From Sympetrum striolatum (Eukaryota > Arthropoda > Insecta > Odonata > Libellulidae), in contig OX388349.1 in assembly GCA_947579665.1 (NCBI GenBank), positions 75,582,841 to 75,646,840 of the forward strand: DNA of 64,000 nucleotides, written 5' to 3'. The notes under the pieces are model-generated. The model did no database searches. It was not told the DNA's origin and was given only the letters and a program-made list of their open reading frames with translations. The position numbers and the translations under genes were made by a program. Positions 12,487 to 25,416 of this stretch are shown piece by piece. Numbering within the stretch: position 1 is the stretch's first letter; each line of letters opens with the position of its first letter.

Positions 12487-14931
12487 TTAACATTGTTCCA
12501 AAAATAATTCATTTGCTCTTATTTCCTATAGTCTCACCTTCGCTCTTATTTAGTTCACCTCTCGTCTAACGAACAGGACTGGGACCAAACCATGACGAAG
12601 AGACTGATTACGACCTTGGGGAGAGAGTACAACCAGGAAAGAATAAGTAAGAATGCATAGTATTTAAGATTTTACATAGTTTAATTTTCTGTAAATAGTC
12701 CTTTTGTTTGCCATTGTTCCAAATATTAATTCATTTGCTCTTATATCTTACAGTCTCTCCTTCGCTATTAAATAGTTCACCTCTCCTCTTACGAACGGGA
12801 CTGGGACCACACCATGACGAAGAGACTGATGACGACCTTGCGGAGAGAGTACAACCAGGAAAGAATAAGTACAAAATCATAGTAATTAAGATTTTACATA
12901 GTTTAATTAGCTGTTAATAGTCCTTTTGTTTGCCAATGTTTCCAAATATTAATTCATTTGCTCTTATTTCTTACAGTCTCTCCTTCGCTCTTATTTAGTT
13001 CACCTCTCGTCTAACGAACGGGACTGGGACCAAATCATGTTGAAGAGACTAATGACGACCTTGGGGAGAGAGTACAACCAGGAAAGAATAAGTACAAAAT
13101 GCATTGTAATTAATATTTATTATAGTTTAATTTTTCTGTAAATAATCCTTTTTTTGCCATTGTTCCAAATATTAATTAATTTGTTCTTATTTCTTACTGT
13201 TTCTCCTTCGCTCTTATTTAGTTCAACTCTCGTCGAACGAACGGGCCTGGGACAAAACCATGACAAAGAGGCTGATGACGACCTTGGGAAGAGAGTACAA
13301 CCAGGAAAGAATAAGTACAAAATGCATAGTAATTCAGATTTTAAATAGTTTAATTTGCTGTAAATAGTCCTTTTGTTTGCCATTGTTCCAAATATTAATT
13401 CATTTGCTTTTATTTCTTACAGTCTCTCCTTCGCTCCTATTTAGTTCACCTCTCGTCGAACGAACGGGACTTGGACCAAACAATGAGGAAGAGACTGATG
13501 ACGAACTTGGGGAGAGAGTACAACCAGGAAAGAATAAGTACAAAATGCATAGTAATTAAGATTTTTAAATAATTTAATTTGCTGTAAATAGTCCTTTTGT
13601 TTGCCATTGTTCCGAATATTAATTCATTTGCTCTTATTTCTTACTGTCTCTCCTTCGCTCTTATTTAGTTCACCTCTCGTCTAACGAACGGGACAGGGAC
13701 CAAACCATGACGAGGAGACTGATGACGACCTTGGGGAGAGAGTACAACCAGGAAAGAATAAGTACAAAATGCATAGTAATTAAGATTTTACATAGTTTAA
13801 TTTGCTGTAAATAGTCCTTTTGTTATCCATTGTTCAAATATTAATTCATTTGCTCTTATTTCTTACTGTCACTCCTTCGCTCTTATTAAGTTCACCTCTT
13901 GTCGAACGAACGGGACTGGGACTAAAACATGACGAAGAGACTGGCGACCAACTTGGGGAGAGAGTAGAACCAGGAAAGAATAAGTACAAAATGCATAGTA
14001 ATCAAGATTTTACATTGTTTAATTTTCTGTAAATAGTCCTTTTGTTATCCATTGTTCCTAATATTAATTTAGTTGCTCTTATTTCTTACAGTCTCTCCTT
14101 CGCTCTTATATAGTTCACCTCTAGTCGAACGAATGGGACTGGGACCAAACCATAACGAAGAGACTGATGACGACCTTGGGGAGAGAGTACAACCAGGAAA
14201 GAATAAGTACAAAATGCATAGTAAATAAGATTTTATATAGTTTAATTTGCTGTAAATAGCTCTTTTGTTTGCCATTGTTCCAAATATTAATTAATTTGCT
14301 CTTATTTCTTACTGTCTCTCCTTCGCTCTTATTTAGTTCACCTGTCATCCATCGAATGGGACTGGGACCAAACCGTGATGAAGAGAATGATGACGACCCT
14401 GGCGAGAGAGTGCAACCAGGCATGAATAAGTACAAAATGCATAGTAATTAAGATTTTACATAGTTTAATTTGCTGTAAATAGTCCTTTTGTTTGCCATTG
14501 TTCCAAATATTAATTACTTTGCTCTTATTTCTTACTGTCTCTCCTTCGATCTTATTTAGTTCACCTGTCATCCATCGAATGGGACTGGGACCAAACCTTG
14601 ACGAAGAGAATGATGACGACCCTTGGGAGAGAGTGCAACCAGAAAAGAATAAGTACAAAATTCATAGTAATTAAGATTTTAAATAGTCTAATTTGCTGTA
14701 AATAGTCCTTTTGTTTGCCCTTGTTCCAAATATTAATTAATTTGCTCTTACTTCTTACTGTCTCTCATATTCTCTTAATTAGTTCACCTGTCGTCCATCA
14801 AACGGGACTGGGACTAATCCGTGACGAAGAGACTGATGGCGACCTTGGGAGAGAGTACAACCAGGAAAGAATAAGTACAAAATGCATAGTAATTAAGATT
14901 TTATATAGTTAAATTCCTGTAAATAGTCCTT
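12487..14931. repeat. Oldest, partial copy of the central HOR (types h-q and u)
   Basis: Units in order match types of the later blocks: TTAACATTGTTCCAAAAA with CTATAGTCTCACC (h, 12487), CACACCATGACG with TTGCGG (i, 12708), ATGTTGAAG (j, 12931), CTGTAAATAATCC with a T run (k, 13154), an m/l-like pair (13377, 13600), TTATCCATTGTTCAAATATT (n, 13820), CATAACGAAG (o, about 14046), GTCATCCATCGAATGGG (p, 14269; q', 14492), and the one-base-shorter CTTGGGAGAGAG unit (u, 14715). Similarity to later copies is lower than among those copies, so this looks like the ancestral segment. Confidence 0.75.
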
Positions 14932-15362
14932 TTGTTGCCATTGTTCCAAATATTAATTAATTTGCTCTTATTTCTTACAGTCTCTCCTTCGCTCTTATTT
15001 AGTTCACCTGTCGTTTATCGAACGGGACTGGGACCAAACCGTGACGAAGAGACTGATGACGACCCTGGGGTGAGAGTGCAACCAGGAAAGAATAAGTACA
15101 AAATGCATAGTAATTAAGATTTTACATAGATTAATTTGCTGTAAATAGTCCTTTTGTTTGCCATTGTACAAAATATTAATTAATTTGCTCTTATTTCTTA
15201 CCGTCTCTCCTTCGCTCTTATTTAGTTCACCTCTCGTCCAACGAAAGGGACTGGGACTAAACCATGACGAAGAGACTGATGACGACATTGGGGAGAGAGT
15301 ACAACCAGGAAAGAATAAGTACAAAATGCATAGTAATTAAGATTTTACATGGTTGAATTTGC

Positions 15363-15370
15363 TATAAATA
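15363..15370 (+). promoter_or_regulatory. TATA-box-like octamer in a monomer subset
   Basis: A G-to-A change turns the usual CTGTAAATAG into CTATAAATAG, giving TATAAATA. It recurs near 10016, 15586, 15811, 16259, 19379, 20047, 20942, 24060, 26289, 32306, 34981, 35428 and 43007, mostly in types b-f, l and d'. There is no independent sign of a promoter, and the octamer is one base away from the abundant consensus. Confidence 0.15.
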
Positions 15371-15603
15371 GTCCTTTTGTTTGCCATTGTTCCAAATATT
15401 AATTCATTTGCTCTTATTTCTTACAGTCTCTCCTTCGCTCTTATTTAGTTCACCTCTCATCGAACAAATGGGACTGGGACCAAACCATGACGAAGAGACT
15501 GATGACGACATTGGGGAGAGAGTACAACCAGGAAAGAATAAGTACAAAATGCATAGTAATTAAGATTTTACATAGTTTAATTTGCTATAAATAGTCCTTT
15601 TGT

Positions 15604-15827
15604 TTGCCGTTGTTCCAAATATTAATTAATTTGCTCTTATTTCTTAAAGTCCCCCCTTTCGCTCTGATTGAGTTCACCTCTCGTCGAACGAATGGGACTG
15701 GGACCAAACCATGACGAAGGGACTGATGACGACATTGGGGAAAGAGTACAACCAGGAAAGAATAAGTACAAAATGCATAGTAATTAAGATTTTACATAGT
15801 TTAATTTGCTATAAATAGTCCTTTTGT
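15604..15827. repeat. Type d monomer with a C-run, HOR junction unit
   Basis: This unit has CTTAAAGTCCCCCCTTTCGC followed by CTGATTGAG in place of the usual TACAGTCTCTCC and CTTATTTAG, and is one base longer than the norm. Relatives lie at 19395, 20287, 24078, 26530 and 34774. In the 21-monomer block the type occurs twice, after c and after t. Confidence 0.8.
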
Positions 15828-18800
15828 TTGCGATTGTTCCAAATATTAATTCATTTGCTCTTATTTCTTACAGTCTCTCCTTCGCTCTTATTTAGTTCAC
15901 CACTCGTCGAACGAACGGGACTGGGACCAAATCATGACCAAGAGACTGATGACGACATTGCAGAGAGAGTACAACCAGGAAAGAATAAGTACAAAATGCA
16001 TAGTAATTATTATTTTACATACTTTAATTTGCTGTAAATAATCCTTTTGTTTGTCATTGTTCCAAATATTAATTAAATTGCTCTTTCTTTCTTACAGTCT
16101 CTCCTTCGCTCTTATTTAGTTCACCTCTCGTCGAACGAACGGGACTGGGACCAAACCATGACGAACAGACTGATGACGACATTGGGGAGAGAGTACAACC
16201 AGGAAAGAATAAGTACAAAATGCATAGTAATTAAGATTTTACATTGTTTAATTTGCTATAAATAGTCCTTTTGTTTGCCATTGTTCCAAATATTAATTCA
16301 TTTGCTCTTATTTCTTACAGTCTCTCCTTCGCTCTTATTTAGTTCACCTCTCGTCGAAAGATCGGGACTTGGACCAAACCGTGACGAAGAGACTGATGAC
16401 GACCTTGGGGAGAGAGTACAACCAGGAAAGAATAAGTACAAAATGCATAGTAATTAAGATTTTACATAGTTTAATTTGCTGTAAATAGTCCTTTTGTTTA
16501 ACATTGTTCCAAAAATTAATTCATTTGCTCTTATTTCCTATAGTCTCACCTTCGCTCTTATTTAGTTCACCTCTCGTCTAACGAACGGGACTGGGACCAA
16601 ACCATGACGAAGAGACTGATGACGACCTTGGGGAGAGAGTACAACCAGGAAAGAATAAGTATAAATGCATAGTAATTAAGATTTTACATAGTTTAATTTG
16701 CTGTAAATAGTCCTTTTGTTTGCCATTGTTCCAAATATTAATTCATTTGCTCTTATATCTTACAGTCTCTCCTTCGCTCCTATATAGTTCACCTCTCCTC
16801 TAACGAACGGGACTGGGACCACACCATGACGAAGAGACTGATGACGACCTTGCGGAGAGAGTACAACCAGGAAAGAATAAGTACAAAATGCATAGTAATT
16901 AAGATTTTACATAGTTTAATTTGCTGTTAATAGTCCTTTTGTTTGCCATTGTTCCAAATATTAATTCATTTGCTCTTATTTCTTACAGTCTCTCCTTCGC
17001 TCTTATTTAGTTCACCTCTCGTCCAACGAATGGGACTGGGACCAAATATTGTTGAAGAGACTGATGACGACCTTGGAGAGAGAGTACAACCAGGAAAGAA
17101 TAAGTACAAAATCCATTGTAATTAATATTTATTATAGTTTAATTTTTCTGTAAATAATCCTTTTTTTGCCATTGTTCCAAATATTAATTAATTTGCACTT
17201 ATTTCTTACTGTTTCTCCTTCGCTCCTATATAGTTCACCTCTCCTCTAACGAACGGGACTGGGACCACACCATGACGAAGAGACTGATGACGACCTTGGG
17301 AAGAGAGTACAACCAGGAAAGAATAAGTACAAAATGCATAGTAATTAAGATTTTAAATAGTTTAATTTGCTGTAAATAGTCCTTTTGTTTGCCATTGTTC
17401 CAAATATTAATTCATGTGCTCTTATTTCTTACAGTCTCTCCTTCGCTCTTATTTAGTTCACCTCTCGTCTAACGAACGGGACAGGGACCAAAACATGTTG
17501 AAGAGACTGATGACGACCTTGGGGAGAGAGTACAACCAGGAATGAATAAGTACAAAATGCATAGTAATTAAGATTTTACATAGTTTAATTTGCTATAAAT
17601 AGTCCTTTTGTTTGCCATTGTTCGAAATATTAATTCATTTGCTCTTATTTCTTACAGTCTCTCCTTCGCTCCTATTTAGTTCACCTCTCGTCGAACGAAC
17701 GGGACTGGGACCAAACCATGAGGAAGAGACTGATGAAGAACTTGGGGAGAGAGTACAACCAGGAAAGAATAAGTACAAAATGCATAGTAATTAAGATTTT
17801 ACATAGTTTAATTTGCTGTAAATAGTCCTTTTGTTTGCCATTTTTCAAATATTAATTCATTTGCTCTTATTTCTTACTGTCACTCCTTCGCTCTTATTTA
17901 GTTCACCTCTCGTCGAACGAACGGGACTGGGACTAAACCATGACGATGAGACTGATGACCACCTTGGGGAGAGAGTAGAACCAGGAAAGAATAAGTACAA
18001 AATGCATAGTAATCAAGATTTTACATAGTTTAATTTGCTGTAAATAGTCCTTTTGTTATCCATTGTTCCTAATATTAATTCAGTTGCTCTTATTTCTTAC
18101 AGTCTCTCCTTCACTCTTATATAGTTCACCTCTCGTCGAACGAATGGGACTGGGACCAAACCATAACGAAGAGACTGATGACGACCTTGGGGAGATAGTA
18201 CAACCAGGAAAGAATAAGTACAAAATGCATAGTAATTAAGATTTTATATAGTTTAATTTGCTGTAAATAGCTCTTTTGTTTGCCATTGTTCCAAATATTA
18301 ATTAATTTGCTCTTATTTCTTACTGTCTCTCCTTCGCTCTTATTTAGTTCACCTGTCATCCATCGAATGGGACTGGGACCAAACCGTGATGAAGAGAATG
18401 ATGACGACCCTGGGGAGAGAGTGCAACCAGGCATGAATAAGTACAAAATGCATAGTAATTAGGATTTTACATAGTTTAATTTGCTGTAAATAGTCCTTTT
18501 GTTTGCCATTGTTCCAAATATTAAATACTTTGCTCTTATTTCATACTGTCTCTCCTTCGCTCTTATTTAGATCACCTGTCATCCATCGAATGGGACTGGG
18601 ACCAAACCATGAGGAAGAGAATGATGACGACCCTGGTGAGAGAGTACAACCAGGAAAGAATAAGTACAAAATGCATAGTTATTAAGATTTTACATAGTTT
18701 AATTTGCTGTAAATAGTCCTTTTGTTTGCCATTGTTCCATATATTAATTCATATTCTCTTATTTCTTAATGTCTCTCCTTCGCTCTTATTTAGTTCATCT

Positions 18801-19054
18801 CTCGTCCAACAAACGGGACTGGGACTAAACCATGACGAAGAGACTGATGACGACCTTGGGGAGAGAGTACAACCAGGAAAGAATAAGTACAAAATGCATA
18901 GTATTTAAGATTTTACATAGTTTAATTTGCTGTAAATAGTCCTTTTGTTTGTCATTGTTCCAAATATTAATTAATTTGCTCTTATTTCTTACAGTCTCTC
19001 CTTCGCTCTTATTTAGTTCACCTCTCGTCGAAAGAACGGGACTGGGACTAAATC

Positions 19055-19354
19055 ATGACGAAGAGACTGATGACGACCTTAGGGAGAGAATGCAACCAGG
19101 AAAGAATCAGTACAAAATGCATAGTAGTTAAGATTTTACATAGTGTAATTTGCTATAAATGGTCCTTTTGTTTGCCATTGTTCCATATATTAATTCATTT
19201 GCTCTTATTTCTTAATGTCTCTCTTGCGCTCTTATTTAGTTCATCTCTCGTCCAACGAACGGGACTGGGACTAAACCATGACGAAGAGACTGATGACAAC
19301 CTTGGGGAGAGAGTACAACCTGGAAAGAATAAGTACAAAATGCATAGTAATTAA
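19055..19354 (+). other. 99-codon ATG frame spanning two monomers
   Basis: The frame starts at ATGACGAAG in type s, runs through the rest of that monomer in a second frame, and passes the usual TAG because AAATAG is AAATGG at about 19165. It then enters the next monomer in the 60-codon frame. The near-identical copy is at 23738-24037, and a related fusion is at 27082-27381 (AAATTG). The product would have a basic N-terminal part (MTKRLMTTLGRE), then the hydrophobic and acidic parts. It is one of the few longer frames with an ATG start, but it arises from one substitution and is probably fortuitous. Confidence 0.12.
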
Positions 19355-19614
19355 GATTATACATAGTTTAATTTGCTATAAATAGTCCTTTTGTTTGCCG
19401 TTGTTCCAAATATTAATTGATTTGCTCTTATTTCTTAAAGTCCCCCCTTTCGCTCTGATTGAGTTCACCTCTCGTCGAACGAATGGGACTGGGACCAAAC
19501 CATGACGAAGGGACTGATGACGACATTGGGGAAAGAGTACAACCAGGAAAGAATAAGTACAAAATGCATAGTAATTAAGATTTTACATAGTTTAATTTGC
19601 TATAAATAGTCCTT

Positions 19615-22600
19615 TTGTTGCCATTGTTCCAAATATTAATTAATTTGCTCTTATTTCTTACAGTCTCTCCTTCGCTCTTATTTAGTTCACCTGTCGTTTA
19701 TCGAACGGGACTGGGACCAAACCGTGACGAAGAGACTGATGACGACCCTGGGGTGAGAGTGCAACCAGGAAAGAATAAGTACAAAATGCATAGTAATTAA
19801 GATTTTACATAGATTAATTTGCTGTAAATAGTCCTTTTGTTTGCCATTGTACAAAATATTAATTAATTTGCTCTTATTTCTTACCGTCTCTCCTTCGCTC
19901 TTATTTAGTTCACCTCTCGTCCAACGAAAGGGACTGGGACTAAACCATGACGAAGAGACTGATGACGACATTGGGGAGAGAGTACAACCAGGAAAGAATA
20001 AGTACAAAATGCATAGTAATTAAGATTTTACATGGTTGAATTTGCTATAAATAGTCCTTTTGTTTGCCATTGTTCCAAATATTAATTCATTTGCTCTTAT
20101 TTCTTACAGTCTCTCCTTCGCTCTTATTTAGTTCACCTCTCATCGAACAAATGGGACTGGGACCAAACCATGACGAAGAGACTGATGACGACATTGGGGA
20201 GAGAGTACAACCAGGAAAGAATAAGTACAAAATGCATAGTAATTAAGATTTTACATAGTTTAATTTGCTATAAATAGTCCTTTTGTTTGCCGTTGTTCCA
20301 AATATTAATTAATTTGCTCTTATTTCTTAAAGTCCCCCCTTTCGCTCTGATTGAGTTCACCTCTCGTCGAACGAATGGGACTGGGACCAAACCATGACGA
20401 AGGGACTGATGACGACATTGGGGAAAGAGTACAACCAGGAAAGAATAAGTACAAAATGCATAGTAATTAAGATTTTACATAGTTTAATTTGCTATAAATA
20501 GTCCTTTTGTTTGCGATTGTTCCAAATATTAATTCATTTGCTCTTATTTCTTACAGTCTCTCCTTCGCTCTTATTTAGTTCACCACTCGTCGAACGAACG
20601 GGACTGGGACCAAATCATGACCAAGAGACTGATGACGACATTGCAGAGAGAGTACAACCAGGAAAGAATAAGTACAAAATGCATAGTAATTATTATTTTA
20701 CATACTTTAATTTGCTGTAAATAATCCTTTTGTTTGTCATTGTTCCAAATATTAATTAAATTGCTCTTTCTTTCTTACAGTCTCTCCTTCGCTCTTATTT
20801 AGTTCACCTCTCGTCGAACGAACGGGACTGGGACCAAACCATGACGAACAGACTGATGACGACATTGGGGAGAGAGTACAACCAGGAAAGAATAAGTACA
20901 AAATGCATAGTAATTAAGATTTTACATTGTTTAATTTGCTATAAATAGTCCTTTTGTTTGCCATTGTTCCAAATATTAATTCATTTGCTCTTATTTCTTA
21001 CAGTCTCTCCTTCGCTCTTATTTAGTTCACCTCTCGTCGAAAGATCGGGACTTGGACCAAACCGTGACGAAGAGACTGATGACGACCTTGGGGAGAGAGT
21101 ACAACCAGGAAAGAATAAGTACAAAATGCATAGTAATTAAGATTTTACATAGTTTAATTTGCTGTAAATAGTCCTTTTGTTTAACATTGTTCCAAAAATT
21201 AATTCATTTGCTCTTATTTCCTATAGTCTCACCTTCGCTCTTATTTAGTTCACCTCTCGTCTAACGAACGGGACTGGGACCAAACCATGACGAAGAGACT
21301 GATGACGACCTTGGGGAGAGAGTACAACCAGGAAAGAATAAGTATAAATGCATAGTAATTAAGATTTTACATAGTTTAATTTGCTGTAAATAGTCCTTTT
21401 GTTTGCCATTGTTCCAAATATTAATTCATTTGCTCTTATATCTTACAGTCTCTCCTTCGCTCCTATATAGTTCACCTCTCCTCTAACGAACGGGACTGGG
21501 ACCACACCATGACGAAGAGACTGATGACGACCTTGCGGAGAGAGTACAACCAGGAAAGAATAAGTACAAAATGCATAGTAATTAAGATTTTACATAGTTT
21601 AATTTGCTGTTAATAGTCCTTTTGTTTGCCATTGTTCCAAATATTAATTCATTTGCTCTTATTTCTTACAGTCTCTCCTTCGCTCTTATTTAGTTCACCT
21701 CTCGTCCAACGAATGGGACTGGGACCAAATATTGTTGAAGAGACTGATGACGACCTTGGAGAGAGAGTACAACCAGGAAAGAATAAGTACAAAATCCATT
21801 GTAATTAATATTTATTATAGTTTAATTTTTCTGTAAATAATCCTTTTTTTGCCATTGTTCCAAATATTAATTAATTTGCACTTATTTCTTACTGTTTCTC
21901 CTTCGCTCCTATATAGTTCACCTCTCCTCTAACGAACGGGACTGGGACCACACCATGACGAAGAGACTGATGACGACCTTGGGAAGAGAGTACAACCAGG
22001 AAAGAATAAGTACAAAATGCATAGTAATTAAGATTTTAAATAGTTTAATTTGCTGTAAATAGTCCTTTTGTTTGCCATTGTTCCAAATATTAATTCATGT
22101 GCTCTTATTTCTTACAGTCTCTCCTTCGCTCTTATTTAGTTCACCTCTCGTCTAACGAACGGGACAGGGACCAAAACATGTTGAAGAGACTGATGACGAC
22201 CTTGGGGAGAGAGTACAACCAGGAATGAATAAGTACAAAATGCATAGGAATTAAGATTTTACATAGTTTAATTTGCTATAAATAGTCCTTTTGTTTGCCA
22301 TTGTTCGAAATATTAATTCATTTGCTCTTATTTCTTACAGTCTCTCCTTCGCTCCTATTTAGTTCACCTCTCGTCGAACGAACGGGACTGGGACCAAACC
22401 ATGAGGAAGAGACTGATGAAGAACTTGGGGAGAGAGTACAACCAGGAAAGAATAAGTACAAAATGCATAGTAATTAAGATTTTACATAGTTTAATTTGCT
22501 GTAAATAGTCCTTTTGTTTGCCATTTTTCAAATATTAATTCATTTGCTCTTATTTCTTACTGTCACTCCTTCGCTCTTATTTAGTTCACCTCTCGTCGAA

Positions 22601-24297
22601 CGAACGGGACTGGGACTAAACCATGACGATGAGACTGATGACCACCTTGGGGAGAGAGTAGAACCAGGAAAGAATAAGTACAAAATGCATAGTAATCAAG
22701 ATTTTACATAGTTTAATTTGCTGTAAATAGTCCTTTTGTTATCCATTGTTCCTAATATTAATTCAGTTGCTCTTATTTCTTACAGTCTCTCCTTCACTCT
22801 TATATAGTTCACCTCTCGTCGAACGAATGGGACTGGGACCAAACCATAACGAAGAGACTGATGACGACCTTGGGGAGATAGTACAACCAGGAAAGAATAA
22901 GTACAAAATGCATAGTAATTAAGATTTTATATAGTTTAATTTGCTGTAAATAGCTCTTTTGTTTGCCATTGTTCCAAATATTAATTAATTTGCTCTTATT
23001 TCTTACTGTCTCTCCTTCGCTCTTATTTAGTTCACCTGTCATCCATCGAATGGGACTGGGACCAAACCGTGATGAAGAGAATGATGACGACCCTGGGGAG
23101 AGAGTGCAACCAGGCATGAATAAGTACAAAATGCATAGTAATTAGGATTTTACATAGTTTAATTTGCTGTAAATAGTCCTTTTGTTTGCCATTGTTCCAA
23201 ATATTAAATACTTTGCTCTTATTTCATACTGTCTCTCCTTCGCTCTTATTTAGATCACCTGTCATCCATCGAATGGGACTGGGACCAAACCATGAGGAAG
23301 AGAATGATGACGACCCTGGTGAGAGAGTACAACCAGGAAAGAATAAGTACAAAATGCATAGTTATTAAGATTTTACATAGTTTAATTTGCTGTAAATAGT
23401 CCTTTTGTTTGCCATTGTTCCATATATTAATTCATATTCTCTTATTTCTTAATGTCTCTCCTTCGCTCTTATTTAGTTCATCTCTCGTCCAACAAACGGG
23501 ACTGGGACTAAACCATGACGAAGAGACTGATGACGACCTTGGGGAGAGAGTACAACCAGGAAAGAATAAGTACAAAATGCATAGTATTTAAGATTTTACA
23601 TAGTTTAATTTGCTGTAAATAGTCCTTTTGTTTGTCATTGTTCCAAATATTAATTAATTTGCTCTTATTTCTTACAGTCTCTCCTTCGCTCTTATTTAGT
23701 TCACCTCTCGTCGAAAGAACGGGACTGGGACTAAATCATGACGAAGAGACTGATGACGACCTTAGGGAGAGAATGCAACCAGGAAAGAATAAGTACAAAA
23801 TGCATAGTAGTTAAGATTTTACATAGTGTAATTTGCTATAAATGGTCCTTTTGTTTGCCATTGTTCCATATATTAATTCATTTGCTCTTATTTCTTAATG
23901 TCTCTCTTGCGCTCTTATTTAGTTCATCTCTCGTCCAACGAACGGGACTGGGACTAAACCATGACGAAGAGACTGATGACAACCTTGGGGAGAGAGTACA
24001 ACCTGGAAAGAATAAGTACAAAATGCATAGTAATTAAGATTATACATAGTTTAATTTGCTATAAATAGTCCTTTTGTTTGCCGTTGTTCCAAATATTAAT
24101 TGATTTGCTCTTATTTCTTAAAGTCCCCCCTTTCGCTCTGATTGAGTTCACCTCTCGTCGAACGAATGGGACTGGGACCAAACCATGACGAAGGGACTGA
24201 TGACGACATTGGGGAAAGAGTACAACCAGGAAAGAATAAGTACAAAATGCATAGTAATTAAGATTTTACATAGTTTAATTTGCTATAAATAGTCCTT
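19615..24297. repeat. 21-monomer HOR (4683 bp), copy 2, almost identical to copy 1
   Basis: Comparing the two copies by eye, I noticed only two single-base differences: 17565 T versus 22248 G, and 19108 C versus 23791 A. The copy ends after its d' unit. The next unit is type e instead of the expected a, so the series resumes at a different place. Confidence 0.92.
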
Positions 24298-25416
24298 TTG
24301 TTTGCGATTGTTCCAAATATTAATTCATTTGCTCTTATTTCTTACAGTCTCTCCTTCGCTCTTATTTAGTTCACCACTCGTCGAACGAACGGGACTGGGA
24401 CCAAACCATGACCAAGAGACTGATGACGACATTGCGGAGAGAGTACAACCAGGAAAGAATAAGTACAAAATGCATAGTAATTATTATTTTACATAGTTTA
24501 ATTTGCTGTAAATAGTCCTTTTGTTTGTCATTGTTCCAAATATTAATTACATTGCTCTTTCTTTCTTACAGTCTCTCCTTCGCTCTTATTTAGTTCACCT
24601 CTCGTCAAACGAATGGGACTGGGACCAAACCATGACGAACAGACTGATGACGACATTGGGGAGAGAGTACAACCAGGAAAGAATAAGTACAAAATGCATA
24701 GTAATTAAGATTTTACATTGTTTAATTTGCTCTAAATAGTACTTTTGTTTGCCATTGTTCCAAATATTAATTCATTTGCTCTTATTTCTTACAGTCTCTC
24801 CTTCGCTCTTATTTAGTTCACCTCTCGTCGAAAGATCGGGACTTGGACCAAACCGTGACGAAGAGACTGATGACGACCTTGGGGAGAGAGTACAACCAGG
24901 AAAGAATAAGTACAAAATGCATAGTAATTAAGATTTTACATAGTTTAATTTGCTGTAAATAGTCCTTTTGTTTAACATTGTTCCAAAAATTAATTCATTT
25001 GCTCTTATTTCCTATAGTCTCACCTTCGCTCTTATTTAGTTCACCTCTCGTCTAACGAACGGGACTGGGACCAAACCATGACGAAGAGACTGATGACGAC
25101 CTTGGGGAGAGAGTACAACCAGGAAAGAATAAGTATAAATGCATAGTAATTAAGATTTTACATAGTTTAATTTGCTGTAAATAGTCCTTTTGTTTGCCAT
25201 TGTTCCAAATATTAATTCATTTGCTCTTATATCTTACAGTCTCTCCTTCGCTCCTATATAGTTCACCTCTCCTCTAACGAACGGGACTGGGACCACACCA
25301 TGACGAAGAGACTGATGACGACCTTGCGGAGAGAGTACAACCAGGAAAGAATAAGTACAAAATGCATAGTAATTAAGATTTTACATAGTTTAATTTTCTG
25401 TAAATAGTCCTTATTT
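24298..25416. repeat. Five-monomer partial HOR (types e, f, g, h, i)
   Basis: These units match 20511 onwards at an offset of 3791 bp (17 monomers). They differ from copies 1 and 2 at a few positions, for example CAAACCATGACC and TTGCGGAG in type e and TCTAAATAGTAC at the end of type f. After type i the series jumps to a q'-type unit at 25417, and the junction unit has an unusual CCTTATTTTTGCC. Confidence 0.85.

Larger units (their letters stand above)
14932..19614. repeat. 21-monomer HOR (4683 bp), copy 1: types a-t, d'
   Basis: Twenty-one distinct monomers in order a (GTCGTTTATCG), b, c, d (C-run unit), e (TTTGCGATTG), f (AACAGACTG), g, h, i, j, k, l (GGGACAGGG), m, n, o, p, q, r, s, t, d'. 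Each recurs 4683 bp later. The left border lies in TTTTGTTGCC at about 14932, one of the few places where a T is missing, and the same border sequence recurs at 19615. Types h, i, k and l carry an in-frame TAA in the 60-codon frame. Confidence 0.92.
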
